A DNA stretch of 28,618 nucleotides, taken from positions 1-28,618 of the IMG/VR virus record IMGVR_UViG_3300025120_000384; one strand, given 5' to 3'. This document shows positions 7,276-13,546 of the stretch, piece after piece. The first letter of the stretch is position 1; every line of letters starts with the position of its first letter. The notes beneath the pieces are model-generated. The model did no database searches. It saw only the letters and a program-made list of their open reading frames with translations, and was not told where the DNA came from. Source of the stretch: a virus. The translations under genes and the position numbers were made by a program.

Positions 7276-7724
7276 TGGCTGAGAACAGAATTAAACGTGA
7301 AGAAGTAACCCGTGAAAAAACGGCCCGCAAAGCAGCTTGGACTAGGCCAGAAGTATTACCTTCTCCTACACCCGAGCCGGGCTATGCATTTCGCTGGATT
7401 CGTGTAAGCACGCAAGGCACTGTTGATGCCACTAACGTATCCTCCAAATTACGCGAAGGTTGGGAGCCAGTAAAAGCATCGGATCACCCAGAGATTACTC
7501 TTGTGTCTATTGAGAACGAAAAGTTCAAAGACAACTTGATAATCGGCGGTCTAATGCTATGTAAAGCTCCTGTCGAAATGGTTGACGAGCGCAATACGTA
7601 CTACAGAGATCAGAGTAAGGCGCAAATGCAATCTGTAGACAACAGCCTAATGCGAGAGAACGACCCACGGATGCCGTTATTTAACGACCGTAGGTCAAAA
7701 GTTACCTTTGGTAACGGAACTTAA
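7272..7724 (+). CDS. Conserved pre-capsid protein of unknown function
   Basis: This 150-aa protein is translationally coupled to the scaffold gene (ATGATG over the stop), so it starts at 7272 or 7275. The first 30 residues are basic and polar. A compact middle segment (FRWIRVSTQGTVDATNVSSK, then LREGWEPV and MLCKAPVEMV) looks like a small folded domain. The C-terminal third is charged (YRDQSKAQMQSVDNSLMREN), followed by a short basic tail. I recognise the general type as a hypothetical protein encoded just before the capsid genes in marine phages, and I know of no proven function. A head-assembly or virion role is inferred from the neighbours only. Confidence 0.7.
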   Translation: MMAENRIKREEVTREKTARKAAWTRPEVLPSPTPEPGYAFRWIRVSTQGTVDATNVSSKLREGWEPVKASDHPEITLVSIENEKFKDNLIIGGLMLCKAPVEMVDERNTYYRDQSKAQMQSVDNSLMRENDPRMPLFNDRRSKVTFGNGT

Positions 7725-7746
7725 ACTAATTTAATAGGTGAAATAA

Positions 7747-8361
7747 ATGGCAACTACAGCCTCTCCATACGGGTTTGTTCCCGTACGTAAAGCTGACGGT
7801 ACACCTTATGCTGGTGCCCGTGACGCTTTTCTTATTACTCCTGCTGGCGTAGCTCAAAACATCGGCTATGGTTCTATTGTTGAACTAAACGCAGGATACG
7901 TACAACTAGCTTCTGGCACTGGCGCAGACGCAACTACTAACAATCTTGGCGGCAACGGTATCGGTGCTCTAGGTGTGTTTGTTGGTTGTGAATACATCAA
8001 TGCTGAAGGTCAGTTGATCTTTGCTCAGTACTACCCTTCAGGCACTGCTAACGCTACTGCTTATGTAGTAACTGATCCGAGTGTAACTTTCCAAGTACAA
8101 GCTGACGGCGCTATTGCTCAGACTGCTCTTGGCCACAATGCTCCTCTAACTGGCGCACAGAACGCTACAACTTCTGTAAACACTGCCACTGGCAAGTCTA
8201 ACATTGCAATCGACGCTACTACTGCGACTGCAACTAAGGCGTTCAAAGTAATTGGTTTTGTAACTAAAACTGGTTCTGCTATTGGCGACGCTAAGACTGA
8301 TGTCTTGGTTAAATTTAACCTACCGTACCATCAAATGGGTACCGGCATCGTAGGAGAATAA
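7747..8361 (+). CDS. Probable capsid decoration / minor head protein
   Basis: The 204-aa protein is rich in Ala, Thr, Gly and Asn and almost without Lys clusters, and looks all-beta. It begins MATTASPYGFVPVRKADGTP and has a central LGVFVGCEYINAEGQLIFAQ segment, followed by Thr/Ala-rich strands. This pattern is common in marine phages for a virion protein encoded immediately before the major capsid protein, as here (4 bases apart). Decoration proteins of this place and size sit on the outer shell, but the assignment is by pattern and position. The AGGTG ribosome site lies 8 bases before the ATG. Confidence 0.65.
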   Translation: MATTASPYGFVPVRKADGTPYAGARDAFLITPAGVAQNIGYGSIVELNAGYVQLASGTGADATTNNLGGNGIGALGVFVGCEYINAEGQLIFAQYYPSGTANATAYVVTDPSVTFQVQADGAIAQTALGHNAPLTGAQNATTSVNTATGKSNIAIDATTATATKAFKVIGFVTKTGSAIGDAKTDVLVKFNLPYHQMGTGIVGE

Positions 8362-8365
8362 CTAG

Positions 8366-9274
8366 ATGGCTATTTCAAGAAGTCAATTACTCAAAGAGCT
8401 ACTCCCCGGACTAAACGCATTATTCGGTCTGGAGTACGCGAAATACGGCGAAGAGCATAAAGAGATTTTCGAGACTGAAACCTCTGATCGTTCCTTCGAG
8501 GAAGAAACTAAACTGTCTGGTTTTGGCTCTGCCCCAACTAAGGCGGAAGGTTCTGCAATTGAGTATGACAATGCTCAAGAAGCATGGACTGCACGTTACA
8601 CGCACGAAACCGTTGCAATGGGTTTCTCAATCACTGAAGAAGCGATTGAAGATAACTTGTATGACTCTCTGTCATCTCGTTATACCAAAGCATTGGCTCG
8701 CGCTATGGCGTACACTAAGCAGGTTAAAGCAGCGGACATCCTGAACAATGCTTTTGCTGCTGGCAGCACTTACGGTGATGGACAGACTCTATGTTCTACT
8801 ACTCACCCGTTGGTTAGCGGTGGTAACAACTCCAACCGCCCTGCTGTTGCGGCTGACCTTAACGAAACTTCTTTGGAAGCGTCTATCATTCAGGTAGCAG
8901 GCTACACTGATGAGCGTGGTCTTCTGATCGCGGCCAAGCCTAAGAAGCTAGTTATCCCACCTTCCTTACAGTTTGTTGCAACTCGTTTGCTTGAGACTGA
9001 AGGTCGTGTAGGAACTGCTGACAACGACATCAACGCCATTATGAGCAACGGCGCTGTACCCGGCGGGTATGCAGTCAATCACTACCTGACTGACACTGAC
9101 GCTTGGTTTATGATGACTGATGTACCAAATGGTTTGAAGCACTTCGTACGTAGCCCAATGGCTACCTCTATGGATGCTGATTTCGATACTGGTAACAGCC
9201 GCTACAAGGCTCGTGAACGCTACTCGTTTGGCGTATCTGATCCTCTGGGCATCTTCGGATCGCCCGGCGCTTAA
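8366..9274 (+). CDS. Major capsid protein
   Basis: This 302-aa product is the probable HK97-fold shell protein of the Mu gpT-like type. The N-terminus is helical (SQLLKELLPGLNALFGLEY), then ETETSDRSFEEETKLSGFG, the strand-helix TARYTHETVAMGFSITEEAI, a long helix (SSRYTKALARAMAYTKQVKA) and the CSTTHPLV turn. The C-terminal part, with RSPMATSMDADFDTGNSRYKARER and FGVSDP, has the look of a P-domain. The position after scaffold and decoration genes, the size, and the strong terminator directly downstream all support it. There is no obvious N-terminal delta domain, consistent with a separate scaffold. It is the most likely folding client of the phage GroES. Confidence 0.88.
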   Translation: MAISRSQLLKELLPGLNALFGLEYAKYGEEHKEIFETETSDRSFEEETKLSGFGSAPTKAEGSAIEYDNAQEAWTARYTHETVAMGFSITEEAIEDNLYDSLSSRYTKALARAMAYTKQVKAADILNNAFAAGSTYGDGQTLCSTTHPLVSGGNNSNRPAVAADLNETSLEASIIQVAGYTDERGLLIAAKPKKLVIPPSLQFVATRLLETEGRVGTADNDINAIMSNGAVPGGYAVNHYLTDTDAWFMMTDVPNGLKHFVRSPMATSMDADFDTGNSRYKARERYSFGVSDPLGIFGSPGA

Positions 9275-9296
9275 CAGCGTAGTAACATGCTGTACT

Positions 9297-9320
9297 AAGG
9301 GGGCTTCGGCCCCCTTTTTT
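9297..9320 (+). terminator. Rho-independent terminator after the capsid gene
   Basis: GGGGGC at 9299-9304, a TTCG loop and GCCCCC at 9309-9314 form a very stable six-pair stem with a tetraloop. Two A-T pairs extend it, and six T follow (9315-9320). It lies 22 bases after the capsid stop and should end or strongly reduce transcription from the head genes. Confidence 0.93.
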
Positions 9321-9324
9321 ATTG

Positions 9325-9354
9325 TTGACTTAAATACACACACTGTGATATGTT
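9325..9354 (+). promoter_or_regulatory. Sigma-70-like promoter for the tail genes
   Basis: TTGACT (9325-9330) and TATGTT (9349-9354) are separated by 18 bp. They match a bacterial -35 and -10 with one and two mismatches, and come immediately after the terminator. This would restart transcription with host RNA polymerase for the genes from 9447 on. Activity is inferred from sequence only. Confidence 0.5.
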
Positions 9355-9379
9355 CTGCTATATCGGGAAACAATCCGGT

Positions 9380-9437
9380 GAATCTGACAGACCCGACTGA
9401 CGACATGTAGACAGATTCTCCTTAACTCACATGTGAG
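9380..9437. promoter_or_regulatory. Inverted repeats in the leader of the next gene
   Basis: GAATCTG at 9380-9386 pairs with CAGATTC at 9412-9418 across a 25-base loop. A perfect 12-bp palindrome, CTCACATGTGAG, lies at 9426-9437 and contains the GAG that is the best ribosome site for the ATG at 9447. In the transcript it could only form a tight or intermolecular hairpin. As DNA it looks like an operator half-site pair. Either could limit expression of the small virion gene downstream. Confidence 0.45.
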
Positions 9438-9446
9438 AACTTTATA

Positions 9447-9656
9447 ATGGCTAAAACCACTTTTTCAGGCCCAGTCCGTTCGGATAATGGCTTTCAAATC
9501 CCTGTAGTAACTACCGCTAATCTGCCAGCTTTTGCTGACGTTGCTGTAGGCACTGCATACATGGTCAGCGATAACGGTGGCGGTAACAACGAATACTGCA
9601 TCGTGATTAATACTGGCGCTGCTTGGGTAACCGCTGTAGGCGCGGCTCTTTCTTAA
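9447..9656 (+). CDS. Small virion protein, fibre-like
   Basis: The 69-aa protein begins MAKTTFSGPVRSDNGFQIP. That opening (FSGPVxSxNGF) is found at the start of small head-fibre or tail-fibre domains in phages. The rest is beta-prone and rich in Gly, Ala, Asn and Val, with no charge clusters. It is the first gene after the terminator and promoter. A virion surface role is likely from composition and neighbours, but no defined family is assigned. Confidence 0.6.
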   Translation: MAKTTFSGPVRSDNGFQIPVVTTANLPAFADVAVGTAYMVSDNGGGNNEYCIVINTGAAWVTAVGAALS

Positions 9657-9668
9657 TAGGAGGCATCT

Positions 9669-9947
9669 ATGTCTAGTTCTGATGTTTCCGCAAAGCGGAT
9701 TACTGGCGCAGGCTCGGTAGGTGTAGGGCCAGCGCGAGTAAGACAAGTACAAGTGCTGACTAACAACTCTGGTGCGGGGCGACTTACTATTACCAACGGT
9801 AACGGCGGAGCCACTCTATTAGATATTGACTTTGAGGCAAATGACTCTCATTCCGTTAACATACCCGACTATGGGGTGCGCTTTCAGGATGATGTTTATA
9901 TTACTGCTTTTACCAATATCACCGCTATTACAGTGTTCTATAGTTAA
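9669..9947 (+). CDS. Small beta-rich virion protein
   Basis: The 92-aa product has a strong AGGAGG ribosome site six bases before the ATG. The sequence alternates polar and hydrophobic residues (RVRQVQVLTNNSGAGRLTI) and ends in VYITAFTNITAITVFYS, as expected for a small beta-sandwich. The protein at 24204 is similar in style, with a central strand pair flanked by Thr/Asn-rich loops. A head-fibre or decoration role is plausible. The stop shares a base with the next ATG (TAATG), so the two are coupled. No named family is recognised with confidence. Confidence 0.62.
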   Translation: MSSSDVSAKRITGAGSVGVGPARVRQVQVLTNNSGAGRLTITNGNGGATLLDIDFEANDSHSVNIPDYGVRFQDDVYITAFTNITAITVFYS

Positions 9948-10249
9948 TGCGTAGGTACTACAAGAAAGGCGGCGGAGTGGGCATGAAAGGTATGTCCATC
10001 AGTAGTGGCGATAAACGCTCTACTAAATCCGGCGCGGGTATGACCGCTAAAGGTGTAGCTAAGTACAGGAAGAATAATCCCGGCTCTAAGTTAAAGACTG
10101 CGGTTACCGAGGATAAACCAACTGGCAAGCGGGCAAGTAGGCGTAAGTCTTACTGCGCTCGTTCCGCTGGACAAATGAAAAAGTTTCCTAAAGCGGCTAA
10201 AGACCCTAATTCAAGGTTACGGCAAGCTAGGAAACGATGGAAATGTTAG
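9947..10249 (+). CDS. Small highly basic protein (MRRYYK type)
   Basis: This 100-aa protein is dominated by Lys, Arg, Gly and Ser. It opens MRRYYKKGGGVG. The middle holds KYRKNNPGSKLKTAVTED and the end RRKSYCARSAGQMKKF and SRLRQARKRWKC. The NPGSKLKTAV and KRASRRKSYCAR motifs are characteristic of a small conserved protein I know from marine phages, without a proven function. Its net positive charge suggests contact with packaged DNA. It is coupled to the preceding gene and shares its N-terminal peptide with genes at 10534 and 10713. Confidence 0.7.
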   Translation: MRRYYKKGGGVGMKGMSISSGDKRSTKSGAGMTAKGVAKYRKNNPGSKLKTAVTEDKPTGKRASRRKSYCARSAGQMKKFPKAAKDPNSRLRQARKRWKC

Positions 10250-10261
10250 GAGAATAGCACG

Positions 10262-10534
10262 ATGGATGATATGAAGACCCCAAAAGTACCTTCTAAAGAA
10301 GAGTTTGATAAGATGACTCCCGAGCAAAAAGCCGCCCGTAAGAAAGAAGCTATGATGCAGAACCTGAATATGACTCCCCAAGAGAAAAAAGCTAGGGAAG
10401 TTATGAAGAAACCCGATAAGAAAATGATGGCTGGTGGTATGGCTAAGAAGTATAAAGCTGGCGGTAAGGTTCGTGGCTGCGGTATGGCTCGTGGCGGTAG
10501 AGTTTGTAAGATGGTCAAAATGAAAGGTGCGTAA
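10262..10534 (+). CDS. Small basic Met/Lys/Gly-rich protein
   Basis: The 90-aa protein has a charged helical N-terminal half (EEFDKMTPEQKAARKKEAMM) and a Gly-rich basic C-terminal half (MMAGGMAKKYKAGGKVRGCG, then ARGGR). The AGGKVRG segment recurs in similar form in the protein at 12268 (EGGKVKVRGTG). A GGAGA ribosome site lies upstream. The stop shares a base with the ATG at 10534. No family is assigned. DNA binding or membrane interaction could both fit this composition. Similar Gly-Lys tails are common in small marine phage proteins. Confidence 0.65.
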   Translation: MDDMKTPKVPSKEEFDKMTPEQKAARKKEAMMQNLNMTPQEKKAREVMKKPDKKMMAGGMAKKYKAGGKVRGCGMARGGRVCKMVKMKGA

Positions 10535-10713
10535 TGCGACGCTACTACAAGAAGAGCGATTGCGGTTGTGGCAGTAAACCCCGAAAGATGAAAGAAGGGG
10601 GCACTGTAAAAGACGCGTGCTATAAGAAGGTCAAGAAGCAATATAAGGTGTTCCCGTCAGCATATGCGTCGGGAGCTATTGCTAAGTGCCGGAAGAAAAA
10701 GGCTGGTAAGTAA
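10534..10713 (+). CDS. Small basic Cys-containing protein (MRRYYK type)
   Basis: This 59-aa ORF is too short for most gene callers, but it is coupled at both ends (TAATG at 10532-10536 and again at 10711-10715). It opens MRRYYKKSDCGCG, then has CYKKVKKQYKVFPSAYASGA followed by IAKCRKKKAGK. The YKVFPSAYASGAxxKCRK core is a widespread motif in marine phages and some large DNA viruses. Four Cys (positions 10, 12, 29 and 52) could bind a metal or form disulfides. The function of the family is unknown to me. The reading is very secure because of the core motif. Confidence 0.82.
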   Translation: MRRYYKKSDCGCGSKPRKMKEGGTVKDACYKKVKKQYKVFPSAYASGAIAKCRKKKAGK

Positions 10714-11015
10714 TGCGTGCGTACTACAAGTCTGGCGGTAAGATACGTAAGACAGCCAAAGGAGCCTCGTTAAAGCGTTGGTTTCAAGAGGACTGGAAAG
10801 ACGTGCGTACTGGTAAGGCTTGTGGCAGAAAGAAAGGAGATGGCCGTGGTACTCCCTATTGCCGTCCTTCTAAGAGAGTATCTGAAAAGACTCCTAAGAC
10901 TTCTGGCGAGATGTCTAGCGCCGAGAAAGCAAAAAAAGTAGCAGAGAAGAAAAGACTAGGACAGCCAGCAGGTAAGCCTAGGCGAGTATCAGCTACTAAG
11001 CGGAGAAAGAAATAA
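10713..11015 (+). CDS. Small basic protein with RWFxEDW motif (MRAYYK type)
   Basis: This 100-aa protein opens MRAYYKSGGKIRK, then carries SLKRWFQEDWKDVRTGKACG, RGTPYCRPSKRVSEKTPKT and a Lys/Arg tail. The RWFxEDWKDVRTGKxCGR plus YCRPSKRV motif marks a small domain found in marine phages and large DNA viruses. No activity is established to my knowledge. Two Cys flank the conserved core. It is coupled to the genes on both sides (TAATG). The net charge is strongly positive, which suits a nucleic-acid partner inside the virion. Confidence 0.78.
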   Translation: MRAYYKSGGKIRKTAKGASLKRWFQEDWKDVRTGKACGRKKGDGRGTPYCRPSKRVSEKTPKTSGEMSSAEKAKKVAEKKRLGQPAGKPRRVSATKRRKK

Positions 11016-11197
11016 TGGGTATGGGCGTTAAGCACTACAAAAAAGACGGAAAAGAGCATAAGGGCGGTCTACATAAGATGGCTGATGGTAGTCTTCACAC
11101 AGGCAAAACCCATAGCAAGACTAGCGTAAAGTTGTTCCACTATGGAGATTTGTCCAAGAAAGCTAAGGTCAAAGCTAAATCGGGGTGGGGTAAATAA
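11015..11197 (+). CDS. Small basic His/Lys-rich protein
   Basis: The 60-aa product reads GVKHYKKDGKEHKGGLHKMA followed by DGSLHTGKTHSKTSVKLFHY. It is rich in His (seven) and Lys. I associate it with a conserved small protein in marine phages, function unknown. The His-rich stretch could bind metal. It is coupled on both sides (TAATG). An alternative start at 11021 (MGV) would lose two residues. Like its neighbours, it probably belongs to the set of DNA- or virion-associated microproteins. Confidence 0.72.
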   Translation: MGMGVKHYKKDGKEHKGGLHKMADGSLHTGKTHSKTSVKLFHYGDLSKKAKVKAKSGWGK

Positions 11198-11886
11198 TGG
11201 CTACATCAGGCACTACAGCATTTGACATGGATTTCACGGAGATCGCAGAAGAAGCGTTTGAACGTGCAGGTCGTGAGATGCGTTCTGGGTACGATCTTCG
11301 CACTGCGAGACGATCCATGAACCTGCTAACTATTGAGTGGCAGAACCGTGGTATTAACATGTGGACTATCGACGACGGCACTATTAACTTAGTGAAGGGT
11401 CAGACTACTCCTTATGATTTACCCGCAGATACTATTGATTTATTAGAGCATCAGATACGTACGGGTAACGGTAACGCGGCTACTCAAACTGACCTTACTC
11501 TAAGCCGTATTAGTGTGAGTACTTACGCGTCTATACCTAACAAGTTAACACAAGGTAGGCCGATACAGCTATACATAGAGCGTCTTCGTGATGCTCCTAA
11601 AGTTAACGTATGGCCTATCCCTGATAATAATGGTTACGTGCTGTATTACTGGCGTATGCGTCGTATACAAGACGCTGGTAGCGGAGCAGAAACAGCGGAT
11701 ATGAACTTTAGGTTCTTCCCGTGTTTAGTAGCAGGTCTAGCGTATTACATAGCTATGAAGTTACCCGAAATGGTTGACAGAGTACCAATGCTAAAAGCCG
11801 TATACGATGAACAGTTCCAGATGGCCGCAGGAGAAGATAGAGAAAAGACTTCGGCTAGATTTGTCCCGCGTATAGGGTACGTATAA
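11197..11886 (+). CDS. Head-tail connector / adaptor protein
   Basis: The 229-aa product is a probable adaptor that binds beneath the portal (P22 gp4 / T7 gp11-like role). The N-terminus is mostly helical: MDFTEIAEEAFERAGREMRS, then SGYDLRTARRSMNLLTIEWQ, RGINMWTIDDG. The middle is a small beta domain (YDLPADTIDLLEHQIRTGNG onwards; QGRPIQLYIERLRDAPKVNV), and the end is helical (FRFFPCLVAGLAYYIAMKLP). This order (helix, RxxLN.L..EW, Trp, short strands) is typical of connector adaptors in marine podophages. The AGGTAGG-like context and TAATG link it to the previous gene. The family name is by pattern. Confidence 0.72.
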   Translation: MATSGTTAFDMDFTEIAEEAFERAGREMRSGYDLRTARRSMNLLTIEWQNRGINMWTIDDGTINLVKGQTTPYDLPADTIDLLEHQIRTGNGNAATQTDLTLSRISVSTYASIPNKLTQGRPIQLYIERLRDAPKVNVWPIPDNNGYVLYYWRMRRIQDAGSGAETADMNFRFFPCLVAGLAYYIAMKLPEMVDRVPMLKAVYDEQFQMAAGEDREKTSARFVPRIGYV

Positions 11887-11888
11887 AC

Positions 11889-12251
11889 ATGGGTGCGCAG
11901 TTTGCCTCTAGTAAGAAGGCCATTGCTTTATGCGATGTGTGTGGGTTTCAGTACAAACTAAAAGACCTAAAAAGTCTGGTTGTAAAGAACATAGACACTA
12001 ACATAAAAGCATGTCCTGAGTGTTGGAACGAAGATCAGCCTCAAAACATGTTAGGCGAGTTTCCAGTACACGATCCGCAAGCATTGCGTAATCCTCGCCC
12101 AGATCAAAGCCTAGGAGAGGCGGGAGTCACTAGTAGTAGGGACATACAATGGGGATGGAGTCCTGTAGGTAGAGGAGTAGACCCTTACGGTTTAACTCCT
12201 AACGCGCTACTAATTAATGGTAGTATAGGACAAGTTACAGTAACAACTTAA
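11889..12251 (+). CDS. Zinc-ribbon virion-region protein
   Basis: This 120-aa protein has a clear four-Cys zinc ribbon: CDVC (C15, C18) and CPEC (C42, C45), 23 residues apart. It is followed by WNEDQPQNMLGEFPVHDPQA and LRNPRPD. The C-terminal third is Gly/Ser/Asn-rich (IQWGWSPVGRGVDPYG) and beta-prone. The pairing of a ribbon with DPQALRNPRPD is conserved in marine phages near connector genes, and the role is unknown. A structural or portal-proximal function is inferred from its place between two adaptor-like genes. Confidence 0.75.
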   Translation: MGAQFASSKKAIALCDVCGFQYKLKDLKSLVVKNIDTNIKACPECWNEDQPQNMLGEFPVHDPQALRNPRPDQSLGEAGVTSSRDIQWGWSPVGRGVDPYGLTPNALLINGSIGQVTVTT

Positions 12252-12267
12252 TGGGAGTAATACCATA

Positions 12268-12450
12268 ATGCTTAAAGGCAAACAGTCTAAAATGGACAAA
12301 AACAAAGACGGCAAGATTTCTGGCGCTGACTTTAAGATGATGAAGAGTGGTGGTAAGGTAAAAGACGGCTATGCAGAAGGTGGAAAAGTTAAGGTTCGTG
12401 GTACTGGAGCTGCGACTAAAGGCTTGTACGCACGCGGGCCGATGGCATAA
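12268..12450 (+). CDS. Small basic protein with an EF-hand-type loop
   Basis: The 60-aa protein has residues 10-21 as DKNKDGKISGAD, which fits the calcium loop DxNxDGxIxxxD: ligands at positions 1, 3, 5, 7, 9 and 12 (Asp instead of the usual Glu at 12), with Gly at 6 and Ile at 8. A Lys/Gly-rich tail follows (KVKVRGTGAATKGLYARGPM). The VRGTGAATKG end is common among small marine phage proteins. A single loop with so little flanking helix is not a complete EF-hand pair, so calcium binding is a prediction. It is followed closely by the next connector-like gene. The gene lies between the zinc-ribbon and connector genes. Confidence 0.68.
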   Translation: MLKGKQSKMDKNKDGKISGADFKMMKSGGKVKDGYAEGGKVKVRGTGAATKGLYARGPMA

Positions 12451-12453
12451 TTT

Positions 12454-13083
12454 ATGAATTACACTGAACTGAAAGCTAATATCCAAGACATCTGCGAAAC
12501 TACGTTTACGGCGGATCAACTTGCTATGTTCACGCAGCAGGCAGAGCAAAAGATATATAACTCAGTTCAGATACCTGCCCTGCGGAAAAACGTTACTGGA
12601 GTACTAACCAACGGTAATAAGTACCTAAGTACGCCATCTGATTTCTTGTGGACTTACTCTCTAGCAGTTATAGACGCTAATGGGGTCTACACTTTCTTGC
12701 TTAACAAAGACGTTAATTTTATGCGAGAAGCGTACCCAAACCCTGCAAGTACAGGAGCGCCCAAGCATTACGCGTATTTTGATGACAACTCTTTTATTTT
12801 AGGGCCAACCCCAAATGCCGCATACAGTATGGAGTTACACTACGGGTACTACCCGCAGTCTATAGTTACGGCAAGTACTACGTGGTTAGGTGAAGAGTTT
12901 GACTCCGCGCTATTAAACGGCGCGTTAGTAGAAGCAATACGCTTTATGAAGGGCGAGCAAGACCTAGTGGCTAACTATACTAATATGTATTTGTTAGCTA
13001 TGAAACAGTTAGAAAATCTTGGCGATGGTAAATTACGTGAAGATGCATATCGTTCTGGGCAATTCAGAACTTCAGTTACTTGA
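12454..13083 (+). CDS. Second head-tail connector / adaptor protein
   Basis: The 209-aa product has the helical N-terminus of T7 gp11-like adaptors (YTELKANIQDICETTFTADQ; LAMFTQQAEQKIYNSVQIPA) followed by a beta domain with LRKNVTGVLTNGNKYLSTPS, DFLWTYSLAV and SMELHYGYYP. It ends in helices with EEFDSALLNGALVEAIRFMK. This resembles tail-tube-adaptor folds of podoviruses ('TtpA'-like), where such proteins form a dodecamer under the portal. It pairs with the gene at 11197 and precedes the fibre region. Only three bases separate it from the previous stop. Confidence 0.72.
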   Translation: MNYTELKANIQDICETTFTADQLAMFTQQAEQKIYNSVQIPALRKNVTGVLTNGNKYLSTPSDFLWTYSLAVIDANGVYTFLLNKDVNFMREAYPNPASTGAPKHYAYFDDNSFILGPTPNAAYSMELHYGYYPQSIVTASTTWLGEEFDSALLNGALVEAIRFMKGEQDLVANYTNMYLLAMKQLENLGDGKLREDAYRSGQFRTSVT

Positions 13084-13094
13084 GGAATTAAAAA

Positions 13095-13535
13095 ATGGCT
13101 ATATCGCAGGCAATGTGTACTTCTTTTAAAATCGCTCTGTTAGACGGAGAGATGGACTTTAGTAGTAACACAGGACAAACTTTTAAGATAGCACTATATA
13201 CGAGCAGTGCTACACTAGGCGCAAGCACTACCGCTTACGCTACAACTAACGAGATAGCTAACGGTAATGGGTACACTACTGGCGGCTACTCCTTGACCAT
13301 AAGCACGAATCCTACAAATGGAGGCAGTGGTACTACAGCTTTCCTAGATTTTGGTGACGCTGTATGGCCTAACGCTACTATTACTGCTCGTGGCGCACTT
13401 ATCTACAAATCAGGCGGTGGTAATCCCTCTGTCGCGGTACTAGATTTTGGAGCAGACAAAACGTCTACTTCGGGTGACTTTACAGTGCAGTTCCCTGCTG
13501 GCGACGCTACCAACGCTATTGTACGCATAGCATAA
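13095..13535 (+). CDS. Beta-rich virion protein
   Basis: The 146-aa protein begins MAISQAMCTSFKIALLDGEM. Long Ser/Thr/Gly-rich strands follow: TFKIALYTSSATLGASTTAY, GGYSLTISTN, ARGALIYKSG and VAVLDFGADKTSTSGDFTVQ. The final strand reads NAIVRIA. This is a pattern common in marine phages, where it is annotated as a virion structural protein, with no enzyme motif. Position between adaptor and fibre genes suggests a tail or collar component. A GAGGAA ribosome site lies just before the ATG. Confidence 0.65.
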   Translation: MAISQAMCTSFKIALLDGEMDFSSNTGQTFKIALYTSSATLGASTTAYATTNEIANGNGYTTGGYSLTISTNPTNGGSGTTAFLDFGDAVWPNATITARGALIYKSGGGNPSVAVLDFGADKTSTSGDFTVQFPAGDATNAIVRIA

Positions 13536-13546
13536 GGCGTTAAAGA

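Noticed and set aside
9356-9363. TGCTATAT as an extended -10 box
   Set aside because: It lies 28 bases from the TTGACT hexamer. The TATGTT box at 18 bp gives a more normal promoter geometry.
8966-9406. 146-aa open frame on the - strand across the capsid end and terminator
   Set aside because: It overlaps a strongly supported capsid gene, and its path through the terminator hairpin makes it implausible.
9174-9410. 78-aa + strand open frame across the capsid stop and terminator
   Set aside because: It is a shifted frame inside the capsid gene and then reads through the terminator, with no ribosome site.
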